From contig JAGYID010000029.1 of the NCBI GenBank assembly GCA_018606725.1, positions 1 to 62,525 on the forward strand: a stretch of DNA of 62,525 nucleotides, in the 5' to 3' direction. The notes below the pieces were generated by a model. That model was not told the DNA's origin, did not search any database, and saw nothing but the letters and a program-made list of their open reading frames with translations. This document shows, piece after piece, positions 34,404 through 45,008 of the stretch. This DNA is from Acidobacteriota bacterium (GTDB lineage: Bacteria; Acidobacteriota; Polarisedimenticolia; Gp22-AA2). The translations under genes were made by a program, and so were the position numbers. Position 1 is the first letter of the stretch. Every line of letters starts with the position of its first letter.

Positions 34404-35582
34404 CTAATCCGGGAACGGCTCGGCGAGGCTGATGGTCGTCTGCGCCCCGCGCGCCTCGAGCTCCTTGAAGAACGCCGCCGCGTCGACCGCCTGTTCCGGC
34501 GCCAGCACGCCGGTCTGCTTGATCTTTCCCTGCGCCAGCCAGCGGGCGACGATTGCCGGCGGCGAGGCGACGAGCACCGTCCCGCCGGAGATGCCCCACG
34601 TCTTGTGGGGCCAGCAGGTGGTCTCGGCCTTCCCGGCCACCGGCTTGCCGTTCTTCGTGCCGCGCACCTCGGTGACGATGTCCTTGAAGCCGAGGCTCTT
34701 CGTGCGCTCGCTCTGCGGCGCCCGCTTCAGGACCTCCAGCAGCACGTCGCGCGGTTTCACCTTGACGCCGCGCACCTCGACCGGGTCGGCGCTGGCGAGC
34801 CCGAGCTCGGCCAGGAACTGCAGCTGCCGCAGCGCCTTCTCGGTGTAGCCGAAGAACGAGATCTTGAAGAAACAGTCCTTGATCCCCTTGGCGGCGTAGG
34901 TCAGCGGCAGGGTGGCGACCTCGGAGTGCAGCGACAGGTGCACCTTGGAGACCCCGATCGGCTGCTGGAAGCGGTACAGCTCCTCCTCGCCGAGCGGGGC
35001 GGTCTCCTGGAACCGCCCCTCGCGGAACACCATCGGCGGCTGGGTGATCTCGTCGAAGATCGTCTGGATCGAGTAGGCCCAGGCGAGCGAGTCCCCCTGA
35101 TCCGGCGTGGCGCCGTTGAAAATGTGAACCGACTCGACCGTGTCGAGGCGGTCGGCGATGGCGCGCGCCTGGACGTTGGCGATCCCCGGACACGAGCCGA
35201 GACCGAGCACCGCCACCAGGCCGGCGCGCTTGTAGTCATCGTGCAGCTCGAGCTGCTTGCGGGTCGTGTGGAACAGGCCGCCGAGGTCGATGTACGGCAC
35301 CTTGGCATCGAGGCAGGCCTTCATGACCGGCAGGTTGAAGTAGTACTGCACCGAGTTGATGACCGACCCGGCGCCGCGCAGCAGCCCGGCCAGCGCCGCG
35401 CCATCGGTCACGTCCGCCTTGACCGCCGTCACGCCGGAGCGGTTCAGCGAGGCGGCGACCTTCTTCGCCCCCTCCAGATCCAGGTCGGCGATGACCAGCT
35501 CCTTGACCTCGCGGTCGTCCGCCAGATCCCGGGCGATCGCCTTGCCGATGATCCCCGCCCCTCCCAGAACAACAATGCGCAC
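34404..35582 (-). CDS. Saccharopine dehydrogenase-family oxidoreductase
   Basis: 392 aa. The Rossmann fold starts MRIVVLGGAGIIGKAIARDL, with the acidic end of strand two in IADLDLEGAKK, and DVTDGAALAGLLRGAGSVINS, as in the saccharopine dehydrogenase NADP-binding family. VLGLGSCPGIANVQARAIAD is the next conserved block. The family includes saccharopine and lysine dehydrogenases and carboxynorspermidine synthases; I cannot tell which. GTG 35582 follows GGGGG. Convergent with the hydrolase and divergent from the kinase gene. Confidence 0.82.
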   Translation of the reverse strand: MRIVVLGGAGIIGKAIARDLADDREVKELVIADLDLEGAKKVAASLNRSGVTAVKADVTDGAALAGLLRGAGSVINSVQYYFNLPVMKACLDAKVPYIDLGGLFHTTRKQLELHDDYKRAGLVAVLGLGSCPGIANVQARAIADRLDTVESVHIFNGATPDQGDSLAWAYSIQTIFDEITQPPMVFREGRFQETAPLGEEELYRFQQPIGVSKVHLSLHSEVATLPLTYAAKGIKDCFFKISFFGYTEKALRQLQFLAELGLASADPVEVRGVKVKPRDVLLEVLKRAPQSERTKSLGFKDIVTEVRGTKNGKPVAGKAETTCWPHKTWGISGGTVLVASPPAIVARWLAQGKIKQTGVLAPEQAVDAAAFFKELEARGAQTTISLAEPFPD

Positions 35583-35640
35583 GGAGAACCCCCTTCCTTC
35601 AGACCTGCGACATGAGAATGATGTCGAGGAGACGGCCGGA

Positions 35641-35670
35641 ATGCTAGCGCGGCGGCGCGTTCCCAGTCAA
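35641..35670 (-). promoter_or_regulatory. Promoter of the saccharopine-dehydrogenase-like gene
   Basis: On the minus strand, TTGACT (35670-35665), an 18-base spacer and TAGCAT (35646-35641). A leader of about 50 bases results. Confidence 0.5.
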
Positions 35671-35681
35671 TAATACCGGCC

Positions 35682-38600
35682 ATGCAGTGCCCCTCCTGCG
35701 GCCACTCCAACGCCGACGACCTCCGCGCTTGCCTGCGCTGTGGCTCGGACCTCGGACTGCGTCCGGCCCGGCCGGCCGCAACCGCCGTACAGACGCCGGT
35801 CCCCGAAACGCCGACGCTCGCGCTTGGCGCGGACGGCGCGGCACCGGACGCGACGCGCACCGCGTCCGGCTCCCGCGCAACCCCGACCTCCGGAACGGCG
35901 GGCGGCGGCTCCCCCGCCGGCCGGCTGGCACCCGGCCACCGGCTGGGGCCGCGTTACGAAATCGCCGGCGTCCTCGGCGAGGGCGGCATGGGGACGGTCT
36001 ACAAGGCGGTCGACCACGAGCTCGGCCGCACCGTGGCGCTGAAGGTCATCCGGCCCGACATGGCGGCGCGCCCGGAGGTCCTGGAGCGCTTCCGCCGCGA
36101 GATCCTGCTGGCCAGCAAGGTGACGCACCGCCACGTGCTGCGCATCCACGACCTGGGCGAGGCCGGCGGCATCCGCTTCATCTCGATGGCCTATGTCGAG
36201 GGGAGCGATCTCAAGTCGATCCTGCGGCGCGACGGAGCCCTGCCGGCGGAGCGGGCGCTGCCCCTGTTCAACCAGATCGCCGAGGCGCTGCAGGCGGCGC
36301 ACGATGCCGGCATCGCGCACCGCGACCTGAAGCCGCAGAACATCCTGGTCGACGGCGACGGCCAGGCGTTCATCGCCGACTTCGGCATCTCGCGCTCGCT
36401 CGACGCCGGCTCGACGATGACCGAGACCGGCGCCGTCCTCGGCACGGTCGACTACATGTCGCCCGAGCAGGCGCGCGGCGAGACGCCGGACCACCGCGGC
36501 GACATCTACGCCCTCGGGATCATCATGTACGAGGTCCTCACCGGGACGCTGCCGTTCCGGTCGGACAATCCCCTCTCCGTCATGGTGAAGCGGACCCACG
36601 AGGACGCGCCGGCGGTGCGCCGCGTTCGCCCCGACATCCCCGCCTGGCTGGAGGCGATCGTGGCGCGCGCCATGGAGCGCGACCCCGCCGCCCGGTATCA
36701 GAGCGCCGCCGCGCTGCGGCGCGATCTGGAGCGGCGCCGCGCCGCGGTCGGCTGGCGCCGGTTGGCGAAGACGAAAATCGTCGCGCCAGCGGCCGCCCTG
36801 ATCGCCGCCGCCGCGATCATCCTGCTGATCACGACCTTCAGGCGGGGCGGCGCCGGCGGGACAGTGCCCCCACCGACGCCCACCCTGCCGAAGACGGCCC
36901 TGGCAGTGCTGCCTTTCCGCAACGCCACCGGCGATGCGCGGTTCGACTGGGCCAGGAACGGGCTTCCAGAGCTGCTGCGCGGCGAGCTCGGGCGGACGGC
37001 GGCGCTGCGGGTGGCGGGCGACGACCGGGTGCGCGGCACCCTCGGCGCCCTGCAGGCCGCCGGCGACGATCTCGAGCGGCCCGCCACCATCCAGCGGGTC
37101 GCCTCGCTGGCCGGGGTCGACACGGTCCTGACCGGCAGCCTGATGAAGGTCGGCGGTCAGTTCCGCATGAGCGCCACGCTGTGGCGCGCCGGCGCTTCGA
37201 CCGCGACCTCCGATCCGCCGCTCGACGTCAGCGGCAGCGGCGAGGAGGCGATCTTCACGATGGCGCGCGAGCTCGCCGGCAAGGTCCGCGGCGACCTCGG
37301 GATCTCCGCCTCGGCGGGGCTCCCCGGCGGCGCCGCAGCGGCGGAACCGGCCCTGTCGACCCGCTCGGTCGAGAGCCTGCGCCTGTTCGAGGAGGGGCTC
37401 GAGCTGCGGCGCGCCGGCAACGATCTCGAGGCCGCCAGGAGGTTCGAGGGGGCGGCCGGCGCCGACTCCGGCTTCGCCCTCGCCCGGGCGGAGCTCGCCG
37501 CGACCTACCAGAGCCTTGGCGAGGCCGACAAGGCGGTCCGCGAGGCCGACGCGGCGGCCGGCGCGCTGCGGGGCGCGGGGCCGCTCGAGGCGGCACGAGT
37601 GCGCGCCATCCGTGCGGAGGTGACCAATGATCTGCCGGCGGCGGAGAAGGCGCGGGCCGAGATCGCGGCGCTCCTGCCCGGCAGCGCCGACGCGCTCTAC
37701 GACCTCGCCGCGGTCCAGGAGGACAAGGGCGACCTCGCGGCGGCGCGCGCCTCCCTCGAACGCGTCGTGGCCCTCGATCCCAAACATGCGAGCGCCCGCT
37801 TCATGCTCGGCCGGGTGCGTTTCAAGACGGGCGACCCGCAGGGGGCGCTCACCGATTTCAACGGCGCGCTGGGGCTGCACCTCGAGTCCGGCAACGAAGA
37901 GGGGCGGGCGACCGCCCTCAACGGCCTGGGCGGCGCCTACCGGACGCTCGGCAAGAACGACGAGGCCCTCAAACACCTGCACGAGGCCCTGGAGATCCGC
38001 CGGCGGATCGGCGACCGGCGCGGCACGGCCGCGACGCTCACCAACATCGGCCTGATCCTGGCCTACCAGGGGAAGACGGCGGAGGCGATCACCGCGCTCC
38101 AGGAAGTGATGTCGATCGATCGCGACATCGGCAACCACAAGGGGCTCGCCGAGGCCCACACCTATCTCGGGGACATCTATCAGGGGGTCGGGCGCAACGA
38201 GGAAGCGCTGGCCGCTTACCAGGAGAGTCTCAAAGTGGTGAAGGAGATCGGCGACGACAGCCTTCTGGCCGGCAGCCTGAGCAGCGTCGGTTACGTCAAC
38301 ATGCTCCTCGGGCGGTACCTCGATGCGTTCTTCTTCATGAAGGACGCGCTCGACAAGCGGCGCGCCCTCGGGGACAAGCTCGAAATCCTCCGGTCGCTCA
38401 TCGATATCGGCGTGATCGAGCAGGTGCAGGGGCGCTATGACGAAGCGCTGAAGTACGACGACGAGGGGCTGGCCCTGGCGCGCGACACGTCCAACCAGGC
38501 GGGGATCGCCACGCTCGACATCAACCTGGCGAACATCCATGAGGACCGGGGGGATTTCGGCGGAGCGCTGGCCCTGCTCGACGACGCGGTGGCGCTCTGC

Positions 38601-39332
38601 CGTCAGGGCGAGGACCCCTCGACCCTGGCGGTGGCTCTCTCCTACACCGGCAGCGTCCGTTTGCGGATCGGAGACTTCGCCGCCGCCGCGGCGGCACTCG
38701 ATGAGTCGGACAAGGTGGCCGCCGAGATGGGGAGCCGCGCCACCGCCGCCGAGACCGGCATCTACCGCGGCGAGCTCCTGGCGGCGCGCGGCCGGTCGGC
38801 CGAGGCGGCGGCCGCCTTCCGGAAGGCGGTCGCGGAGGCCCGGCAGGTGGGCGACCGTCGCCTGTTTCTCCTCGCCCGACTGCGCGCCGCCGAGGCCGGC
38901 CGATCGGCGGGCGGGCTCGAAGCGGTGCGCCGCGAGGCGGAATCCGCCGGCCTGCGGCCGCTCCTCGCCCCCGCCAGTCTGGCCGCCGCGCGGCTGAACT
39001 CCGCCGCCGGGCGCTTCGAGACCGCCGCACGCCATGCCGCGCTGGCGGAAACCGCCGCATCCTCGCTGGGACAGCGCGACCTGCTCTTCCAGTCCCGGCA
39101 CCTGGCGGGTTCGCTCCTGGCGCGCCAGGGGAAGACGTCCGAGGCCGCCGCCCGCTACCGTGCCGCCCTCGACCCGCTCACCGACATCCTCGCCGGCCTG
39201 AAGGGAGACCCGCGCACCAGGTTTCTCGCCCGCCCCGCCACCGCCTCATTCCGCGCCGAGGCGTCCCTGTTGTTCCAAAATGCGAACCTCGGCGACGACG
39301 CCCGCCGCCTCGAGAGCGCCACTGCCCCCTGA
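35682..39332 (+). CDS. Serine/threonine protein kinase with zinc ribbon, TolB-like domain and TPRs
   Basis: 1216 aa. Residues 3-21 form a zinc ribbon (CPSCGHSN...CLRCG). A Pro/Ala linker leads to a Hanks-type kinase (about 92-350): GEGGMGTVYKA, VALKVI, HRDLKPQNILVDG, DFGISRS and GTVDYMSPEQARG. One membrane helix (VAPAAALIAAAAIILLI) follows. Outside the membrane are a TolB-N-like domain (LAVLPFRNATGD) and about ten TPRs (such as NEEALAAYQESLKVVKEIGDD). It therefore links an envelope-exposed repeat sensor to a cytosolic kinase. A hairpin without T tract follows the stop (39333-39351). No partner phosphatase is adjacent, but a PP2C lies 2 kb downstream. Confidence 0.93.
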   Translation: MQCPSCGHSNADDLRACLRCGSDLGLRPARPAATAVQTPVPETPTLALGADGAAPDATRTASGSRATPTSGTAGGGSPAGRLAPGHRLGPRYEIAGVLGEGGMGTVYKAVDHELGRTVALKVIRPDMAARPEVLERFRREILLASKVTHRHVLRIHDLGEAGGIRFISMAYVEGSDLKSILRRDGALPAERALPLFNQIAEALQAAHDAGIAHRDLKPQNILVDGDGQAFIADFGISRSLDAGSTMTETGAVLGTVDYMSPEQARGETPDHRGDIYALGIIMYEVLTGTLPFRSDNPLSVMVKRTHEDAPAVRRVRPDIPAWLEAIVARAMERDPAARYQSAAALRRDLERRRAAVGWRRLAKTKIVAPAAALIAAAAIILLITTFRRGGAGGTVPPPTPTLPKTALAVLPFRNATGDARFDWARNGLPELLRGELGRTAALRVAGDDRVRGTLGALQAAGDDLERPATIQRVASLAGVDTVLTGSLMKVGGQFRMSATLWRAGASTATSDPPLDVSGSGEEAIFTMARELAGKVRGDLGISASAGLPGGAAAAEPALSTRSVESLRLFEEGLELRRAGNDLEAARRFEGAAGADSGFALARAELAATYQSLGEADKAVREADAAAGALRGAGPLEAARVRAIRAEVTNDLPAAEKARAEIAALLPGSADALYDLAAVQEDKGDLAAARASLERVVALDPKHASARFMLGRVRFKTGDPQGALTDFNGALGLHLESGNEEGRATALNGLGGAYRTLGKNDEALKHLHEALEIRRRIGDRRGTAATLTNIGLILAYQGKTAEAITALQEVMSIDRDIGNHKGLAEAHTYLGDIYQGVGRNEEALAAYQESLKVVKEIGDDSLLAGSLSSVGYVNMLLGRYLDAFFFMKDALDKRRALGDKLEILRSLIDIGVIEQVQGRYDEALKYDDEGLALARDTSNQAGIATLDINLANIHEDRGDFGGALALLDDAVALCRQGEDPSTLAVALSYTGSVRLRIGDFAAAAAALDESDKVAAEMGSRATAAETGIYRGELLAARGRSAEAAAAFRKAVAEARQVGDRRLFLLARLRAAEAGRSAGGLEAVRREAESAGLRPLLAPASLAAARLNSAAGRFETAARHAALAETAASSLGQRDLLFQSRHLAGSLLARQGKTSEAAARYRAALDPLTDILAGLKGDPRTRFLARPATASFRAEASLLFQNANLGDDARRLESATAP

Positions 39333-39392
39333 GCGGGGGCGGCGCCCCCGCCGCCGGGGGGCTCCCATCGGCGGTCACCGATCGATAGGACC

Positions 39393-39422
39393 TTGACAGC
39401 GGCCTCCGTTCGGGCATATTTT
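39393..39422 (+). promoter_or_regulatory. Promoter of the MopE-repeat secreted protein
   Basis: TTGACA (39393-39398), an 18-base spacer and TATTTT (39417-39422). Confidence 0.6.
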
Positions 39423-39495
39423 CGCGCCAGTGCTTTCGGAAACTTCCCGTCCACTTTGAACAATTCGCCGGCCCCACCGGTGGAGAGACAAGCCC

Positions 39496-41511
<2,016 letters not shown>

Positions 41512-41517
41512 GTCGCC

Positions 41518-43227
41518 ATGGACTTTCTGACCATCATTGCGGCGGACGGCCGGACCATCCGGCAGGACATCACCGCGTCGTCGCTGCGCATCGGCCGGGG
41601 CTCCGGCAACGATCTCGTCCTCCAGGACTTGAACGTGTCACGGGTGCACGCCGAGATCCTCCGGCGCGAGGACGGTTATTACGTCCTCGACGCCGGCGGC
41701 AAGAACGGCACCTTCCTGAACGGCCGGCGGATCACCGAGCCGGGGCTGCTCGCCCCCGGCGATCGGGTGCGGCTCGGGACGACCACGCTGGTGTTCAACG
41801 GCCTGCCGGCCAGCCCGGTCGAGTTCGACGACCGGCCGCTGGCCGGCCAGGGGACGGCGATCCTGCCGGCCGGGTCGGCGGTGCTGCGCGCCGGCGCCGC
41901 GGCGATGCCGACGCCGGCCGGGCGCGGCGAGGTGCCGACTCCGGCGCCATTCAGCGGCGGGTTCGGCGGCCTGCCGACCCCGCCGGCGGTCTCCGGCGCC
42001 GCCTTCCAGGAGATCTACGAAGAGGCCGACCGCGAGCTGGTGTTCCATCGCCCGCTCGACGAGATCCTCGACACCATCATGGACCTCGCGTCGAGGGCGG
42101 CCCGCTTCGAGCGCGGCGTGCTGATGCTCCTCGAGAACGACCGGCTGGTACCGCGCGTCGTCCGCGTGCCGGCATCGGAGGCCGGCCGCACCGTTTCGAT
42201 GAGCCGCACCATCACCGACCGCGTGATGCGCCAGAAGGAGTCGGTGCTGACGGCCGACGCGTTGTTCGACGATCGGTTCAAGGCCGGGCAGAGCGTCGAG
42301 GCGCAGCAGATCCGCTCGGTGATCTGCGTGCCGTTGTGGAACAACCGTGACGTGATCGGGTTGATCTACGTCGACAGCCGCCGCCTCAGCGGACTGTTCA
42401 CCGAGCGCGACCTGCGCCTGTTGACCCACCTCGCCAACGTCGCGGCGGTCAAGATCGAGAACGCCCGCCTGTTCGAGCAGGTGGTGGCGGCCGAGCGCAT
42501 GGCGCAGGAGCTGGAGCGCGCCGCCGAGATCCAGAATCATCTGTTGCCCGCCGAGGGGCCGCCGATCCCCGGCTATCAGGTGTGCGGCAGCAGCGTCCCC
42601 TGCCGCGCCGTGGGGGGCGACTATTACGATTACATCCCCCTGCCGGGCGGGCGCTGCGCCATCGCCCTGGGGGACGTCGCCGGCAAGGGACTGCCGGCGG
42701 CCCTGCTGATGTGCTCGCTGCACGCCACCCTGCGGGCCCTCATGGAGCTGGACCTGCCGCCGGCGGAGACCATGAGCCGCATGAACCGGCTGCTGGCCCG
42801 CTCGATCCCGGCCAACCGTTTCGTGACCTTCTTTCTCGGAATCCTCGACCCGGCGCGGCACGCGCTGCTGTACGTCAATGCCGGGCACAACGCGCCGTTT
42901 CTGGTGCGCGCCATCGGCGGCGACCCCGAGCGCCTGGAGCGGACCGGGCGGCCGCTGGGGCTGTTCGAGACCTCGCCTTACGAGGCGCGCGAGACGGCAC
43001 TGCGGCCGGGGGACCTGCTGGTGTGCTACAGCGACGGCGTGACCGAGGAACGCAACGCCGGCGGCGAGGAGTTCGGCGAGGAGCGTCTGCTCGAGCTGGC
43101 GCGCCGGCCGGCAGACGACCTGCCCACCGCCATCGTCGAGCGGGTCACCGCCGCCGTCGGCGAGCACCACACCGGCAGCCCGCCGCAGGACGACATCACC
43201 CTGGTCGTCCTGAAGCGCACCGGCTGA
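41518..43227 (+). CDS. FHA-GAF-PP2C (SpoIIE-type) phosphatase
   Basis: 569 aa cytosolic signalling protein. The N-terminal FHA domain (1-95) carries RIGRGSGNDLVLQD, SRVHAEI and KNGTFLNG, so it should bind phosphothreonine. A Pro/Ala linker leads to a GAF domain (about 165-325: RAARFERGVLMLL, RSVICVPLWN, GLIYVDSR). The C-terminal PP2C/SpoIIE domain has RAVGGDYYD, ALGDVAGKGLPAALLM, NAGHNAPFLV and YSDGVTE. ATG 41518 is six bases after the preceding stop. It may counteract the Hanks-type kinase encoded upstream; that partnership is a guess from proximity. Confidence 0.93.
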   Translation: MDFLTIIAADGRTIRQDITASSLRIGRGSGNDLVLQDLNVSRVHAEILRREDGYYVLDAGGKNGTFLNGRRITEPGLLAPGDRVRLGTTTLVFNGLPASPVEFDDRPLAGQGTAILPAGSAVLRAGAAAMPTPAGRGEVPTPAPFSGGFGGLPTPPAVSGAAFQEIYEEADRELVFHRPLDEILDTIMDLASRAARFERGVLMLLENDRLVPRVVRVPASEAGRTVSMSRTITDRVMRQKESVLTADALFDDRFKAGQSVEAQQIRSVICVPLWNNRDVIGLIYVDSRRLSGLFTERDLRLLTHLANVAAVKIENARLFEQVVAAERMAQELERAAEIQNHLLPAEGPPIPGYQVCGSSVPCRAVGGDYYDYIPLPGGRCAIALGDVAGKGLPAALLMCSLHATLRALMELDLPPAETMSRMNRLLARSIPANRFVTFFLGILDPARHALLYVNAGHNAPFLVRAIGGDPERLERTGRPLGLFETSPYEARETALRPGDLLVCYSDGVTEERNAGGEEFGEERLLELARRPADDLPTAIVERVTAAVGEHHTGSPPQDDITLVVLKRTG

Positions 43228-43261
43228 CGCGCCCGACGCATCCGCTGCGGGGCCGGCGGGC

Positions 43262-45007
43262 TCAGCCGATCAGATCCTCGCCGTAGCCGCCCATCTCGCA
43301 GGTGAGATCGCTGACGCGGGTGACGTTGGCGTCCTGGTTGTTCTCGACCTGGTACAGCAGGCGCCGGATCCGCCGCCAGGCGGCGTTGCCGAAGGTGCGG
43401 GTCATCAAGATGTCGCGCCGCGCCGACGCTTCCCCCGCCTGGGCGATGCGGGTGTTGGCGCGCGACAGGCAGGCGATCAGGGCGTACAGGTCGCCGGCCG
43501 CCTCCGACAGGCGTTCCTGCACGTACTCGCGCTCGATGATCCCCTTGCCGTGCTGCCGCAGCGCCTTCTCCGCCGTCACCGACAGCGCCTCGGCGTAGTG
43601 CGCGGCGCGCGCCGCGGTCTTCTGCAGCGGCGGGCGGATGTCCGGGAACTGTTCGTCGGTGATCGCCTGCCGGATCTTCTTCACCGCGAACTCCGACAGC
43701 ACGCCGATCTGGGAGATCGGGTCCTTCAGCGCCTGCCCCACCTTCTTCAGCTCCTCGCCGAGGTTCTGCACCCCGGCGAGCGCCACGAACACGCGCAGGA
43801 TCTCGTTGGTGCCCTCGAAGATCATGTTGATCCGGCAGTCGCGCAGGTAGCGCTCGTACGGGTACTCGCGGATGAAGCCGTTGCCGCCGGCGATCTGCAC
43901 GGCGTGGTTGACCACCCGCCAGGCGTTCTCGGAGGAGAAGATCTTCGACAGGGCGGACTCGATCGAGTAATCGATGCCGCCGCGCTCCGCCAGGCCGGTC
44001 GTCAAATAAACCATGCTCTCGGCGGCGTAGGTGCCGGTCACCATCTCGGCGATCTTGGCGCGGATCATCTCGAACTCGGCGATCGGCCGGTCGAACTGGC
44101 GGCGCTGGCGGGCGAACTCGACCGCCCGGTCGATCATCTCCTTGGCGCCGCCGACGGCGCCGGCCGCCAGCGACACGCGGCCGTCGTTGAGGATCTCCAT
44201 GGCGTACTTGAAGCCGCGCCCCGGCTCGCCGAGCAGGTTCCCCTTCGGCACCGGTACGTTCGCCAGATACAGATCGGTGGTCGACGAGCCCTTCAGGCCG
44301 AGCTTCTCCTCCTCCTTGCCGGTCGACACGCCGGGCAGGTCACGCGTGACGATGAAGGCGCTGATCGTGTCCTTGCCGCCGATCTCCGTGCGGGCGAAGA
44401 CGGTGTACAGCCCGGCGTGGCCGCCGTTGGTGATGTAGCGCTTGGTGCCGTTCAACACCCAGACATCCTTTGCGGGGTCCCAGACGGCGCGGGTTTTCAG
44501 CGACGCGGCGTCCGAGCCGGAGGTCGGCTCGGTCAGGGCGTAGGCGGCGAGCAGCTCCCCCTTCGCCACCAGCGGCAGGAAGCGTTTCTTCTGATCGTCG
44601 CTGCCGTACAGGAGGATCCCCTTGCTGCCGATGCCGAGGTGGGCCCCGACGATGGTGCAGGTGCTGGCGCAGTAGCGGCAGACCTCCTCCATGACCCGGC
44701 AGTAGGAGGTCAACGGCAGCCCGGCGCCGCCGTACTCCTCCGGCACGGTCAGGCCGAGCATGCCAAGATCCTTGAGGTCCTTGACGACCTGCACCGGGAA
44801 CGTGGCGGCGTGGTCGATGGCCGCCCCGTCGAGGTGTTCCTTCGCCCAGTCGCGGAACGACTCGAGGACCAGCCGCAGCGTGTCGCGCGCCTCGTCGCTC
44901 TGCCGCGGGTACGGGAAGACCATCGAGCTTTCGAGGTGGCCCGCGAACAGCGCCTTCATGAAGCTCTTCGCCGGCACCCTGTCGCCGTCCTTGCCTCCCT
45001 TGCCCAT
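43262..45007 (-). CDS. Acyl-CoA dehydrogenase, very-long-chain type
   Basis: 581 aa FAD enzyme of fatty-acid beta-oxidation, longer than the usual 380-400 aa and with the extra C-terminal helical domain of VLCAD/ACAD9. Motifs: YALTEPTSGSDAASLKT, KRYITNGGHAG, FARQRRQFDRPIAEF, IAGGNGFIREYPYERYLRD, INMIFEGTNEILR (catalytic Glu). ATG 45007 follows AGAGGG; an earlier start at 45052 would run into fadJ. It is the last gene of the operon activator-thiolase-fadJ-dehydrogenase, one base from the fadJ stop. Confidence 0.94.
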   Translation of the reverse strand: MGKGGKDGDRVPAKSFMKALFAGHLESSMVFPYPRQSDEARDTLRLVLESFRDWAKEHLDGAAIDHAATFPVQVVKDLKDLGMLGLTVPEEYGGAGLPLTSYCRVMEEVCRYCASTCTIVGAHLGIGSKGILLYGSDDQKKRFLPLVAKGELLAAYALTEPTSGSDAASLKTRAVWDPAKDVWVLNGTKRYITNGGHAGLYTVFARTEIGGKDTISAFIVTRDLPGVSTGKEEEKLGLKGSSTTDLYLANVPVPKGNLLGEPGRGFKYAMEILNDGRVSLAAGAVGGAKEMIDRAVEFARQRRQFDRPIAEFEMIRAKIAEMVTGTYAAESMVYLTTGLAERGGIDYSIESALSKIFSSENAWRVVNHAVQIAGGNGFIREYPYERYLRDCRINMIFEGTNEILRVFVALAGVQNLGEELKKVGQALKDPISQIGVLSEFAVKKIRQAITDEQFPDIRPPLQKTAARAAHYAEALSVTAEKALRQHGKGIIEREYVQERLSEAAGDLYALIACLSRANTRIAQAGEASARRDILMTRTFGNAAWRRIRRLLYQVENNQDANVTRVSDLTCEMGGYGEDLIG

Positions 45008-45008
45008 A

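Noticed and set aside
35667-39101. Open frame of 1144 codons on the minus strand opposite the kinase-TPR gene
   Set aside because: Antisense shadow; repeated VLVVDDEV-like text is the reverse complement of TPR and kinase codons, not a protein family.
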